Assembly (NCBI GenBank): GCA_028290705.1
Contig: JAQGJH010000040.1
Location: 1-32,515, forward strand
Reading direction: 5' to 3'
Length of the DNA stretch: 32,515 nucleotides
Source: Hyphomicrobiales bacterium
Lineage (GTDB): Bacteria > Pseudomonadota > Alphaproteobacteria > Rhizobiales > Beijerinckiaceae
This document shows positions 17,775 through 26,615 of the stretch, piece after piece; position 1 is the stretch's first letter, and each line of letters begins with the position of its first letter. A program made the position numbers and the translations under genes. The notes beneath the pieces are model-generated. The model did not search any database and was not told the DNA's origin. It saw only the letters and a list, made by a program, of their open reading frames with translations.

Positions 17775-20700
17775 ATGGCCACACAACCCAAGGCTCAGGA
17801 TCCGACTGCGGCGGCGCTGTCGGCGATCGAGGAAGCGCTCAATCTGACACAGGCGCCCGAGCCAGTCGGACCTCCCCCCGCCGCCGAGGCCGAAAGGCCG
17901 GCGGCGCAACCGGAACGCTCCCCCCAGCATTCGGAACGCATCCCGGTCAAACTGCCCGAGATCAGTGAACGCGATCTGATTCCGCGTGCCCGCCAGCAGG
18001 AGCCGAGGCAGGACGCCCGGCATGACACGCGCCAGGAGTCGCGTGCCGACGTTCGCATGCCCGAGAGCCGCGCGCAGGAAAGCCGCACGCAGGAAAACCG
18101 CACTTCGGAGACGCGCGCGGACGCCAACGCCGAGGCGCGCGGCGCCGTGGCGCCTTCCTCTCCCGCCAACGACGATCGTCGCTCGGTCGGTCAGATCCTC
18201 CAGACCCTTCAGGTTCGCCCGAGTTCGCTGCCGCTCGTGGTGGCCGGCATCGCCTCGCTCGTCTGGGTGGGACTCGTCGGTCTCTACGCGACAGGCCTCG
18301 CCGCCGCGACTCCGCAGGATCTCGTCATGATCGCCATGGCGGGTCTGGGCCCGGTGCTGTTCTTCTTCGTCACCGCCATGCTGATGCGCCGCGCGCAGGA
18401 AATGCGCCTGACGGCCCGTGCCATGACGGAAGTCGCCATGCGGCTGGCCGAACCCGAAGCCATGGCGACCGAACAGGTCGTCACGCTCTCGCAGGCCATC
18501 CGCCGCGAGGTCGCCTCCATGGGCGACGGCATCGAGCGCGCCCTGGCGCGCGCCAGCGAACTCGAGACCGTGGTTCGCTCCGAGGTCTCGAACCTCGAGC
18601 GCTCCTACACCGACAACGAACGGCGCATCCGCTCGCTCATCGACGAATTGTCGTCCGAGCGCGAAGCCATCGTGATCAACGCCGACCGCGTGCGCCAGGC
18701 CATCTCCGGCGCGCACGAGGCGCTCTCGCGCGATCTCGAAGTGGCCAGCACGTCGATTGCGGACCGCGTCGGCGACGCAGGCACGCGCGTCAGCTCGCTG
18801 CTCGGCGAGAAGGGCGAGGAAATCTCGATCACGCTCGCCCGCACCGGCGACGATCTGGTCGAGCGCATTTCGGCCCATGGCGGCGACATCGTCGGCCGCC
18901 TGGCCGAGACCGGCGAGGACGTGACCGCCAAGCTCACCAGCGCGACGGAAGTCGTCACCAATGCTCTCGGCGGCCGCATCGATGAACTCGACCAGCGTCT
19001 GAAGTCGACGGGCGAATCGCTCGTCGCCGATCTGGCGACCCGCGGCAACGAAGTCGCGGCCCGCATCGACGAAACCGGCGCCCGCATCGCCGACACCATC
19101 TCGTCGCGCGGCGAAGACCTGTCGGGCCGTCTCGCCGCCACCGGCGAGAAGATCGACCAGACCATCACGGTCTACGGCAGCGAACTCGAGGAGCGGCTCA
19201 GCGCCACCGGCGACCGCATCACGACCTCGATCGCCGAACGCGCCAACACGATCTACGATCTGTTCCACACGTCTGGACACGAGCTCGCCTCGCAGCTCGA
19301 AACGCACCATGTCCAGCTGCGCGACCATCTCGAACGCGAAGCCACGGATCTCACCAGCCGCTTCGCCAATTCGGCCGAGGATGCGATCAACGCCATCGCG
19401 ACCCATGGCGATCGCGTCAGCGAACATCTCGCCGAGCGCCTCGGCGCCTTCGAGGCGACCGTGCTGTCGCAGGGCGGCCGTGTCACCGACACGCTGGCCG
19501 AGCGTCTCGCCATCTTCGAGGCGAGCGTCATCCAGAACGGCGACCGGATCAGCGGCGAACTCGCGGAGCGCCTCGTCGCCTTCGAAAACACCATCGTGAC
19601 GCACGGCGAGGTCCTCACCGGCCAGATCGCAACGCATTCCGACCGCTTCACCAGCGACGTCGCGGATCGTCTCGCCTCGGTGGAATCGGCCTTCACGGTC
19701 CATGGCGCGGCCTTCCACGACCGCCTCGCCGAGCGCACCACCGAGACCGCCAACCTGCTCGAGTCGCGGGTTCGCGAATTCGACGAGCGCGCCGCCTCCA
19801 AGGCGCAGGACATCGCCCAGTCGCTCGACGGACTCATCTCCAAGATCGACAACGGCCTCGACGCCCGCGCCAAGGCGCTCAACGAGACGCTCGCCCACCG
19901 CGCGCTCGAAGTCGCCCAGGTCCTCGGCGACGGCGGCCGTCAGGTCACCAAGGCGCTCGACGCCAAGGCGGCCGAGATCGACGAGATCCTGCTGACCCGC
20001 TCCACTGCCCTCACCGAGACGCTTTCGGCCAAGGCGCAGGAGATCAACGACACGCTCGGCGGCCGCGCGACCGAAATCGCCGACACGCTCGACACCCGCA
20101 TCACCACCTTCGAAGAGCGCGTCGTCGGCCGCCTCAACGCCGTGTCGAGCGAACTCGACACGCGCGGCCGCGCCGTCGCCGACACGCTCGGCGCCAAGGT
20201 GGCGGAGATCGACGACACGCTGGCGGCCCGCCTCGGCGACATCAACTCCACGCTGGAGCGTCACGGCGACTCGCTGGCCGCGTCTCTCGACACCCGGCTC
20301 GAGCAGCTCACGACGCGTCTGCGCGAACGTGGCGAAGCCCTGCACGAGACGATCGCGTCGCGGTCCCTCGACCTGCAGAACCTGTTCGAGACCCAGGGGC
20401 CGATGCTGGTCGAACTGCTTACCTCGCGGGGCGGCGACATCGTCAACGAACTCGCCAGCGTCGGCGAAGTCGTCACCCATGCCATCGAGAACCGCGGCTC
20501 GGCCATCGTGCAGCATCTCGGGCAGAAGCAGATCGAGCTCACCTCGGCGATCGACCAGTCGTCGGTCGGCCTGCGCAACGCCATCGAGCATTCGGCCCAT
20601 AACTCGGTCGACGTGCTGCTCTCCACCAAGGACTCGCTGCGCGACGAGATCGTCGGCGTGCTCGACCAGCTCTCGCAGACCAGCAGCATCCTGCAGCAGG

Positions 20701-22106
20701 TCGTGGGCCAGGCCGGCGACAATCTCTCGAACATCGAGAGCGCCCTCTCGGCCCGCGTCCAGAACTTCGACACGGCGCTGATTGCCGTCTCGAACCAGGT
20801 GAACGCCCTCTCGCAGACGGCCGAATCGACGCTCGGCAGCGCCGAGGCGATCGCCGGCCGCCTCGAAGCCTCCAACCAGGGGCTGTCGGCCATCACCCAG
20901 CAGGTCACCCGCACGCAGGGCGAACTCGACGCCGCGCTGGAGGCGCGCCGCCAGTCGCTCGAGACCATCCTGGCGGCCGTCGGCTCGCGCACGGAAGACT
21001 TCGACAACGTCATGCGCTCCTTCTCGGGCCTGATCGACGAATCCTTCCGCCGCGCCGAAACGCGGGCGCGCGAAATCGGCTCGTTCCTGTCGGACTCGAC
21101 CAACTCGGTCGTCGGCATGATCGACCAGCAGTTCGAGGAAGTGCGCGCCACCAGCGGCAAGGAGCGCGAGCGCACCGCTGCGGCGCTGCGTGCGGCTTAC
21201 GAGCAGGCCAATGCGGAGATGAACCAGATCTTCTCCTCGGCCATCGACCGGTTCAAGGCTTCGGCCGCCGAGATGCGTGGCGTGTCCGTCGAGATCCAGC
21301 AGGAACTCGAGACCACCCGCCAGGAACTGCGTCGCGGCGCCGTCGAACTGCCGCGCGAGACCGCCGAGCAGGCTTCGGCCATGCGGCGTGTCGTCGCCGA
21401 GCAGATCAAGGCGCTGAACGAGTTGACCGACATCGTTGCCCGCTCGGGACGCGCCTATGACGTCGCGGAGCCGGCCGCGGTCGTCCGCCGCAACGATCCG
21501 CCACGCCTGGCCGAGCGCACGGCCGAGACGCCCCGCGTCGAAGCCTCGTTCCGGCAGAGCGATCCGGTGCGCCCCGCCGAGCCTTACCGCGCCGAGGCCT
21601 TCCGCAAGGAAGAACCCGTCGTGGCTCGTCGCCCGGCGCAACCGGCTCCCCGCCCTGCCCCGGCCCCGGCGGCCTCCGAACGCGGCGCCGGCTGGCTGTC
21701 CGACCTTCTCGCCCGCGCCTCGCGTGACGAGCAGGAGAGCCCCCGCACCGCCGGAGCGCGCCCGCGCGCTGAACCGCTCGACCAGATCTCGCTCGACATC
21801 GCGCGCATGATCGACCACGACGCGGCCGTCGACCTGTGGGACCGCTACAACCGCGGTGAGCGCAACGCCTTCTCGCGCCGCCTCTACACGCCCCAGGGCC
21901 AGCAGACCTTCGACGAAATTCGCCGGCGTTATCGCGCCGACTCCGAATTCCGCGACACGGTGGATCGCTACACATCCGAGTTCGAGCGCCTGCTCGGCGA
22001 GGTCAATCGCGACGACCGTGACGGCATGCTGACCCGCACCTATCTCACCTCGGAAACCGGCAAGGTCTACACCATGCTGGCTCACGCGGCCGGACGCTTC
22101 GAGTAA
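17775..22106 (+). CDS. Giant 22-residue-repeat membrane protein, GPR/RgsE-like
   Basis: 1443 residues, the largest gene here. Residues 1-150 are disordered and rich in Pro, Glu and Arg. Two membrane segments lie at about 152-174 (LPLVVAGIASLVWVGLVGL) and 183-204 (LVMIAMAGLGPVLFFFVTAM). Residues about 205-1250 are continuous amphipathic helix built of 22-residue, apolipoprotein A-like repeats. A Pro/Ala/Arg-rich linker follows, then a compact C-terminal domain at about 1335-1443 (SLDIARMIDHDAAVDLWDRY, then TYLTSETGKVYTMLAHAAGR). This layout matches Growth Pole Ring/RgsE proteins of Hyphomicrobiales, which form a ring at the growing pole and are needed for polar growth; A. tumefaciens GPR is longer. 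Assignment is by architecture, not alignment. AGAGG lies seven bases before the ATG. A perfect terminator follows. Confidence 0.8.
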   Translation: MATQPKAQDPTAAALSAIEEALNLTQAPEPVGPPPAAEAERPAAQPERSPQHSERIPVKLPEISERDLIPRARQQEPRQDARHDTRQESRADVRMPESRAQESRTQENRTSETRADANAEARGAVAPSSPANDDRRSVGQILQTLQVRPSSLPLVVAGIASLVWVGLVGLYATGLAAATPQDLVMIAMAGLGPVLFFFVTAMLMRRAQEMRLTARAMTEVAMRLAEPEAMATEQVVTLSQAIRREVASMGDGIERALARASELETVVRSEVSNLERSYTDNERRIRSLIDELSSEREAIVINADRVRQAISGAHEALSRDLEVASTSIADRVGDAGTRVSSLLGEKGEEISITLARTGDDLVERISAHGGDIVGRLAETGEDVTAKLTSATEVVTNALGGRIDELDQRLKSTGESLVADLATRGNEVAARIDETGARIADTISSRGEDLSGRLAATGEKIDQTITVYGSELEERLSATGDRITTSIAERANTIYDLFHTSGHELASQLETHHVQLRDHLEREATDLTSRFANSAEDAINAIATHGDRVSEHLAERLGAFEATVLSQGGRVTDTLAERLAIFEASVIQNGDRISGELAERLVAFENTIVTHGEVLTGQIATHSDRFTSDVADRLASVESAFTVHGAAFHDRLAERTTETANLLESRVREFDERAASKAQDIAQSLDGLISKIDNGLDARAKALNETLAHRALEVAQVLGDGGRQVTKALDAKAAEIDEILLTRSTALTETLSAKAQEINDTLGGRATEIADTLDTRITTFEERVVGRLNAVSSELDTRGRAVADTLGAKVAEIDDTLAARLGDINSTLERHGDSLAASLDTRLEQLTTRLRERGEALHETIASRSLDLQNLFETQGPMLVELLTSRGGDIVNELASVGEVVTHAIENRGSAIVQHLGQKQIELTSAIDQSSVGLRNAIEHSAHNSVDVLLSTKDSLRDEIVGVLDQLSQTSSILQQVVGQAGDNLSNIESALSARVQNFDTALIAVSNQVNALSQTAESTLGSAEAIAGRLEASNQGLSAITQQVTRTQGELDAALEARRQSLETILAAVGSRTEDFDNVMRSFSGLIDESFRRAETRAREIGSFLSDSTNSVVGMIDQQFEEVRATSGKERERTAAALRAAYEQANAEMNQIFSSAIDRFKASAAEMRGVSVEIQQELETTRQELRRGAVELPRETAEQASAMRRVVAEQIKALNELTDIVARSGRAYDVAEPAAVVRRNDPPRLAERTAETPRVEASFRQSDPVRPAEPYRAEAFRKEEPVVARRPAQPAPRPAPAPAASERGAGWLSDLLARASRDEQESPRTAGARPRAEPLDQISLDIARMIDHDAAVDLWDRYNRGERNAFSRRLYTPQGQQTFDEIRRRYRADSEFRDTVDRYTSEFERLLGEVNRDDRDGMLTRTYLTSETGKVYTMLAHAAGRFE
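19428..19625 (+). repeat. Three tandem 66-bp units encoding 22-residue repeats
   Basis: Residues 552-573, 574-595 and 596-617 of the GPR-like protein each start with LAERL and share the pattern LAERL-x-x-FE-x3-V/I-x3-G. Units are exactly 66 bases. The DNA copies have diverged, so the period is held at protein level. They are the clearest of many such units; others start around KAQEINDTLGGRATEIADTL. Confidence 0.85.
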
Positions 22107-22133
22107 GCACCGGCTCCCGAGGTCCAAGACAAG

Positions 22134-22161
22134 AAAGGCGCAGCTTCGGCTGCGCCTTTTT
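22134..22161 (+). terminator. Intrinsic terminator of the GPR-like gene
   Basis: AAAGGCGCAGC and GCTGCGCCTTT form a perfect 11-bp stem with the stable tetraloop TTCG, followed by more T, 27 bases after the stop codon. A textbook intrinsic terminator. Confidence 0.92.
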
Positions 22162-22208
22162 CGTTGTGCGGCCTCCGAACGCAACCGGGCAACGCCGTCG
22201 CGCAGGCG

Positions 22209-22234
22209 CAAAAAAGCCGGCCCTGAGGCCGGCT
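22209..22234 (-). terminator. Intrinsic terminator of the MCE operon
   Basis: On the minus strand AGCCGGCC and GGCCGGCT form a perfect 8-bp stem with loop TCAG, followed by a run of T (read as A at 22210-22215). It lies 49 bases after the lipoprotein stop. The two convergent units thus have separate terminators about 50 bp apart. Confidence 0.88.
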
Positions 22235-22282
22235 CGACGAGATCGGGAGATGGGAGCGCCGTCCCGCGCTCTTTTGCCGGGA

Positions 22283-22918
22283 CTAGATGCGCGCACCCGC
22301 CCAGGCAACGATCTGGCGCAACACGTCGTTCGACGCGGCATCGAGCGCCGTCGTTGCCGCAGGCCCGCTCGAGGCGGAGCCCGGCGTCTGGGAGCGGAAG
22401 ATCTGCGCCGCTGCGATTCGGCCCTCGGGCGTCAAAACCTTGACGGAAATTTCCACCACGGCCTGACCGGTCGCGACGTCGATTTCGAAACGCCGAACAT
22501 CCCAGTTGAACGAGCGATCGGCCGACAGGCCCTCTCCCGGGCGGCCGACGGAGCGCATCATCCGGGCGTTCTCGAACGTCTGGATCATGCGCGTCTGCAG
22601 CAGGCGCGGAAGACGATCGCTCCACTGCGCTCCGGCCAGCACCGAGACCGCGCTCGGGCTGCTGCGCACGACGATGCGATCGCCATCGGTGGGCGCGGGC
22701 GCAGTCGGCTCAGGGATCACCAGAATACCGCGTAACGCGCGCGGCTTGAGACCTTCGCGCGGGGCTGAAATGTCGAAGGTTGCAAGCGGCGCGCTTCCGC
22801 AAGCGGACAGGAAGACGCTCAGCGCCGCAACGCCGGCCAGGCGGACGAGGGTCGACGCCAAAGGCCTGACGTCAGCACGAACCCGGCCCCATTTTGTCAC
22901 GGCAGGCTCGTTCACCAC
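22283..22918 (-). CDS. ABC-type transport auxiliary lipoprotein (PqiC/ABC_trans_aux type)
   Basis: 211 residues from a GTG at 22918, chosen because GGAG lies seven bases upstream; the frame is open to 22954, and a GTG at 22900 is another option. The signal sequence ends in lipobox LSAC with lipidated Cys40. The mature part has the family pattern: TFDISAPREGLKPRALRGIL, then RIVVRSSPSAVSVLAGAQWS, then DRLPRLLQTRMIQTFENA. Such lipoproteins accompany MCE transporters at the outer membrane side (PqiC, LetA/B partners). It is the last gene of the operon, 126 bp after the MCE gene, and is followed by a good terminator. Confidence 0.85.
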   Translation of the reverse strand: MVNEPAVTKWGRVRADVRPLASTLVRLAGVAALSVFLSACGSAPLATFDISAPREGLKPRALRGILVIPEPTAPAPTDGDRIVVRSSPSAVSVLAGAQWSDRLPRLLQTRMIQTFENARMMRSVGRPGEGLSADRSFNWDVRRFEIDVATGQAVVEISVKVLTPEGRIAAAQIFRSQTPGSASSGPAATTALDAASNDVLRQIVAWAGARI

Positions 22919-23044
22919 ACAAAGACTCCGGCGATCATGATTCTCAAGCAGCATGCCGCATCAGAACAGCAGCCCAGCTGACGACGCAAGCGGCGCCGTG
23001 TTGCTCATGTAGAGCTTTCACGGCGCTGCGCTTTTTGCGTCACT

Positions 23045-24355
23045 TTAACGGCCGCTATATTCTGGAACCGACGGTTTGCCGCCGAAAATGAGCTGCTGCG
23101 GGTTCTTGCCGAGCGAGCGAACCGTCCGGTTGATCTCGTCCAGCGTCCGCCGCCCATCGGTCGCCAGCGCCTCATATTGCTTCAGGCCCGGACCCGTGAA
23201 GCGATTGATGCCCGCCGTGATCTCCTTCGTACGCGCATCGAGATTGTCGGCGAGCTTGCGAATGGCCTTGGCGGCTTCGCCGACGTCCGAGAACATGCCT
23301 TCCGAACCCGGACCGCCGAGAAAGCCCTGCACGGACGCCAGAACGCCGTCGATCTTGTCAGCCGACGCATTGAGCTTCGCGGTCAACTCGGTCGCGTTCT
23401 TCATGATCGAGTCGGCGTTCGGGCTGTTGCGGTCGAGCACGGACGCGAAGCGATCGAGCGAGTCGATGGCGTTCCCGATTTTCTTCGGGTCGACCGCATT
23501 GGTGATGTTGGTCGCGCCCGTCAGCACGCCGTCGAGCTTGGCGGTCTGCGTCGACAGATCGCGAGCCACTTTCGCCGCGTCGGTGAGCAACCCGTCGATG
23601 TTGGTCTTGTTGCGAGCCAGCGAGGTCGAGAAATCCTCGACGTTCGATACGATGCTCCGCACCTTCTCGGCGTCGACGGACGACACCAGCTTGTCGAGCG
23701 TGCCGGTCAGGCCTTCCAGACGGGTCGCGAGCGGCTTGATGGTGCGGCCGAGATCAGCCATGCCGCCCAGGAAATCCTTCACGCCATCGGAATTGGCCGC
23801 CAACGCATTGGTGAAGACCTGCACGTTCTCGACGGTCTTCGAAATCGCGCCCGCATTGTCGCTCACCAGCGTGTCGGCCTTGTTCAGCAACCCGTCGACC
23901 TTCTGCGACAGGTTCTGCAATGTCTCGACCAGGTTCTGGAAGTCGGATCGCTCGGCGCGGATCTCGGCCATGTCCCTCGAGGTGGAGGCCAGCCGAGGCG
24001 CATCCGACGAACCACCGGTGAGCGCGATCGATCCGACGCCCGTCAGCCCCTGGTACTCGAGGCGGGCGCGCGTGTCGGTCTTGACCGGCGTACGCCGATC
24101 AACGTCGATGATCGCGTAGACTTCGCTGGGATCTGGAGCGAGGTCGATGGCCGAGACTTCGCCGACTTTCAGGCCGTTGAACAGAACCTGCGAACCGCGG
24201 GTCAGCCCCGAGACCGAACTCGAGAACACCACTCGATAGGTGTCGCGCCCCGACTGCTTGCTCGATCCGGAAAACCAGAAGACGAACATGAAGCCGGCCG
24301 TCACCACCGCGAGCGTGAAAGCTCCGATCAAGGCGTAGTTCGCACGCGTCTCCAT
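23045..24355 (-). CDS. mlaD: MlaD-type MCE substrate-binding protein
   Basis: 436 residues. One N-terminal membrane anchor at about 8-28 (ALIGAFTLAVVTAGFMFVFW) is followed by the MCE domain (about 38-115: YRVVFSSSVSGLTRGSQVLF, then NGLKVGEVSAIDL, then LEYQGLTGVGSIALTGGS). A long helical part follows (VETLQNLSQKVDGLLNKADT and similar). MCE proteins form hexameric rings in the periplasm and carry phospholipid between ABC transporter and outer membrane. At 436 residues it is much longer than E. coli MlaD (183), like other alphaproteobacterial and mycobacterial-type MCE proteins with a helical tail. Operon position after permease and ATPase supports the call. Confidence 0.92.
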   Translation of the reverse strand: METRANYALIGAFTLAVVTAGFMFVFWFSGSSKQSGRDTYRVVFSSSVSGLTRGSQVLFNGLKVGEVSAIDLAPDPSEVYAIIDVDRRTPVKTDTRARLEYQGLTGVGSIALTGGSSDAPRLASTSRDMAEIRAERSDFQNLVETLQNLSQKVDGLLNKADTLVSDNAGAISKTVENVQVFTNALAANSDGVKDFLGGMADLGRTIKPLATRLEGLTGTLDKLVSSVDAEKVRSIVSNVEDFSTSLARNKTNIDGLLTDAAKVARDLSTQTAKLDGVLTGATNITNAVDPKKIGNAIDSLDRFASVLDRNSPNADSIMKNATELTAKLNASADKIDGVLASVQGFLGGPGSEGMFSDVGEAAKAIRKLADNLDARTKEITAGINRFTGPGLKQYEALATDGRRTLDEINRTVRSLGKNPQQLIFGGKPSVPEYSGR

Positions 24356-24364
24356 GTCGACCGA

Positions 24365-24481
24365 TCACCCTCTCGCCTGCTTAAAGACTCTGTCCGTCTC
24401 AAGCGCGCGAATGGCGCTGTCCAGACCCGAATCGCAAGCGTAACCACACACGAATTCAGCGCGACATTCGCAGTCTTTCAT
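24365..24481 (-). CDS. Candidate 38-residue Cys-rich small ORF
   Basis: Between the ATPase stop (24489) and mlaD start (24355) the minus strand reads ATG to TGA for 38 residues, starting MKDCECRAEFVCGYACDSGL, with four Cys in the first 16. It starts 7 bases after the ATPase stop and ends 9 bases before the mlaD start, filling the gap almost exactly. Its last codons would hold the AGAGGG used as ribosome binding site of mlaD. Its own ribosome binding site is weak. It may be a real coupling peptide or chance. Confidence 0.3.
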   Translation of the reverse strand: MKDCECRAEFVCGYACDSGLDSAIRALETDRVFKQARG

Positions 24482-24488
24482 GGCGCTT

Positions 24489-25352
24489 TCAAGGGTGCGA
24501 ACGCCCTGCTGTATCACCACTTTCACGTCTTTGTGCACGCTCGCCGTGGAAGTAGGCCCGAAGCCACGGATGATCGAGCTTGAGGATTTCGGCGACGCTG
24601 CCGGCCGCGATCACGCGCCGTTCCGCCAGGGCGGCGATGCGGTCGCAGATCGAATACAGGCTGTCGAGATCGTGCGTCACCATGAACACCGTCAGGCCGA
24701 GCGTCTTCTGAAGCGTCGCGATCAATTCGTCGAATTCCGCCGCGCCGATCGGGTCGAGCCCGGACGTCGGTTCGTCCAGGAACAGAATTTCCGGATCGAG
24801 AGCCAGTGCGCGCGCCAAAGCCGCGCGCTTGATCATGCCGCCCGACAGTTCGGAGGGAAATCTCTCGGCCGCATCGGCGTTCAACCCGACCATCTCGATC
24901 TTGAGCAGGGCCAGTTCGTCCATGAGGTCCTGCGAGAGATCGAGATATTCGCGCATCGGCACTTGAATGTTCTGGCGCACGTTCAGGCCTGAAAACAATG
25001 CCCCGTGCTGGAACAGCACGCCCCAGCGGCGCTCCATCTCGCGATGGCCGCGACGGTCGAGAGTGTCGAGGTCCTGCCCGAAGACCTGGATGGACCCGGC
25101 GCGCTTTTTCACCAGCCCCAGGATGGTGCGCGTCAGGACGGACTTGCCGGTCCCCGAGCCCCCGACGAAGCCCATCACTTCGCCGCGACGCACGTCGAGG
25201 TCGAGATGATCGAGAATGACCTTATCGCCAAATCCGACCTGCAGGCCGCGCACGCTGATGATCGGCTCGCCGCCATGCGGCACGCGTCCCGCAGGCTCGA
25301 CCGGCACATGACGCGGAACGAGATCGTGGTCGACCGGCCGTGGATCCGCCAA
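24489..25352 (-). CDS. mlaF: MlaF-type ABC transporter ATPase
   Basis: 287 residues. Walker A is GGSGTGKS (about 64-71), the signature is LSGGMIKRAALARALA, Walker B is EILFLDEPTSGLDP, and the switch His is in MVTHDL. The family segment FQHGALFSGLNVRQNI is clear. MlaF powers lipid movement by the MlaFEDB-type complex at the inner membrane. I chose the TTG at 25352 because GGAG lies six bases upstream; a TTG at 25367 that overlaps the permease stop (TTGA) is the alternative. The frame stays open to 25628 inside the permease gene, which is shadow. Translational coupling to the permease is likely. Confidence 0.93.
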   Translation of the reverse strand: MADPRPVDHDLVPRHVPVEPAGRVPHGGEPIISVRGLQVGFGDKVILDHLDLDVRRGEVMGFVGGSGTGKSVLTRTILGLVKKRAGSIQVFGQDLDTLDRRGHREMERRWGVLFQHGALFSGLNVRQNIQVPMREYLDLSQDLMDELALLKIEMVGLNADAAERFPSELSGGMIKRAALARALALDPEILFLDEPTSGLDPIGAAEFDELIATLQKTLGLTVFMVTHDLDSLYSICDRIAALAERRVIAAGSVAEILKLDHPWLRAYFHGERAQRRESGDTAGRSHP

Positions 25353-25363
25353 GGAACTCTCCG

Positions 25364-26497
25364 TCAATATGCGATCGATGCGAAGAACATGGCGAACATT
25401 CCGTCCACCAGAATGACCATGAAGATGGATTTCACGACCGAAGCCGTGACCTGCCGGCCCAATGATTCGGCAGATCCCTGGGTCGCCAGGCCCTCCATGG
25501 CGGCGATCATCCCGATCACCAGCGCCATAAACGGCGCCTTGATGAGGCCGACCAGGAAGGTGTTCATGGCGATCGCGCTCTGCAAGCGCGCCATGAACAC
25601 TTCCGGGCTGATGCCGCCATAGAACCACGCGACCAGCAGGCCGCCGAAAATCGCCGACATGTCCGACAGGAAGGTCAGCAGCGGCAGGCTGATGATCAGC
25701 GCTAGAATGCGCGGCATCACCAGCACGTCGATCGGATCGAGACCCATCACCCGCAGGGCGTCGATCTCCTCGCGCATCTTCATCGAGCCGAGTTCCGCCG
25801 TGATGGCGGAACCGGACCGCCCCGCCACCATGATGGAGGTGAGCAGAACCGCAAGTTCGCGCAGCACCAGAATGCCGATGAGATCGACCGCGAAGGTCGC
25901 GGCGCCGAACTTCTGCAACTGGAAGATGCTCTGCTGCGCGACGATGCAGCCGACCAGGAAGTTGATCAGCGCGATGATCGGCAGGCCGCGAAACGCGAAG
26001 GTCTCGATGTGAAACACGACCGACGTGCCGCGAAACCGCGACGGGCTCACGATGGCTTTGACCATCGATGCCATGACTTCGCCCAGGAACGAGACGCCAG
26101 CCAGCAAGTCGCGCCCGAAGCTCACGACGTTCCGGCCGATGTCCGACAGAACGTCGATCAGCAGCGACCGCGACACCGGCTTCTCGGTCTTGAACTCGCG
26201 AAAATGGGCTTCTTCGATCAGGATCTCATATTCAGGCCGCGCCTGCGCGATGCTGGTGCGCGTGCCCGCAGCTTCCAGTTGCGCCCGGCAACGGCCGATC
26301 AGCCACGCCCCCGCCGTATCCATGCGGTCGACCTTCGCGAGATCGAGTACGGCATGCGACATGCCTTTCGCATCGGCCACGAGCCCCTGGGCGGCCGTCT
26401 CGAGCGACTTGGATGAGCCGATCGTCCAGGCGCCGCTGAGCGCGATGCGCAACTCGTCCTGGCTGCGTGCGCTGGAAAAAGCCGGTTCGGAAACCAT
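25364..26497 (-). CDS. mlaE: MlaE-type ABC permease with N-terminal STAS domain
   Basis: About 377 residues. The first 110 form a STAS-like domain (ELRIALSGAWTIGSSKSLET, then AVLDLAKVDRMDTAGAWLIG). The permease part follows with the conserved segments TFAFRGLPIIALINFLVGCI, ELAVLLTSIMVAGRSGSAIT and AELGSMKMREEIDALRVMGL, and about five membrane helices. In E. coli the STAS protein (MlaB) is separate; here it is fused, a common alphaproteobacterial arrangement. First gene of the MCE operon. The start is uncertain: I chose the ATG at 26497 (MVSEPAFSSARSQ); an ATG at 26572 adds 25 mostly basic residues, and neither has a good ribosome binding site. Confidence 0.9.
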   Translation of the reverse strand: MVSEPAFSSARSQDELRIALSGAWTIGSSKSLETAAQGLVADAKGMSHAVLDLAKVDRMDTAGAWLIGRCRAQLEAAGTRTSIAQARPEYEILIEEAHFREFKTEKPVSRSLLIDVLSDIGRNVVSFGRDLLAGVSFLGEVMASMVKAIVSPSRFRGTSVVFHIETFAFRGLPIIALINFLVGCIVAQQSIFQLQKFGAATFAVDLIGILVLRELAVLLTSIMVAGRSGSAITAELGSMKMREEIDALRVMGLDPIDVLVMPRILALIISLPLLTFLSDMSAIFGGLLVAWFYGGISPEVFMARLQSAIAMNTFLVGLIKAPFMALVIGMIAAMEGLATQGSAESLGRQVTASVVKSIFMVILVDGMFAMFFASIAY

Positions 26498-26615
26498 TGC
26501 GTCAGGGCGCCCTCGACGGCGGCGCGACGGGTGAGAACCGCGCGCACGGGGTGAACTTTCGCTTTCGTACATACGCGGCGCTCAACCGGAAGTCGAGTTC
26601 ACGCCTTCGCGTGTT

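Noticed and set aside
17670-22625. A 1651-codon open frame antisense to the GPR-like gene
   Set aside because: It mirrors the repeat gene, has monotonous Val/Gly/Asp/Arg composition, and also runs across two terminators and the lipoprotein gene. High GC and the repeats explain the lack of stops.
22955-23044. A 15-codon ORF before the auxiliary lipoprotein (MSNTAPLASSAGLLF)
   Set aside because: Too short and with only a weak ribosome binding site; no other support.
23030-23049. TTTG-N7-TTAAC as a further CtrA site
   Set aside because: Two mismatches in the first half-site, and TTAAC overlaps the mlaD stop codon, so chance is likely.
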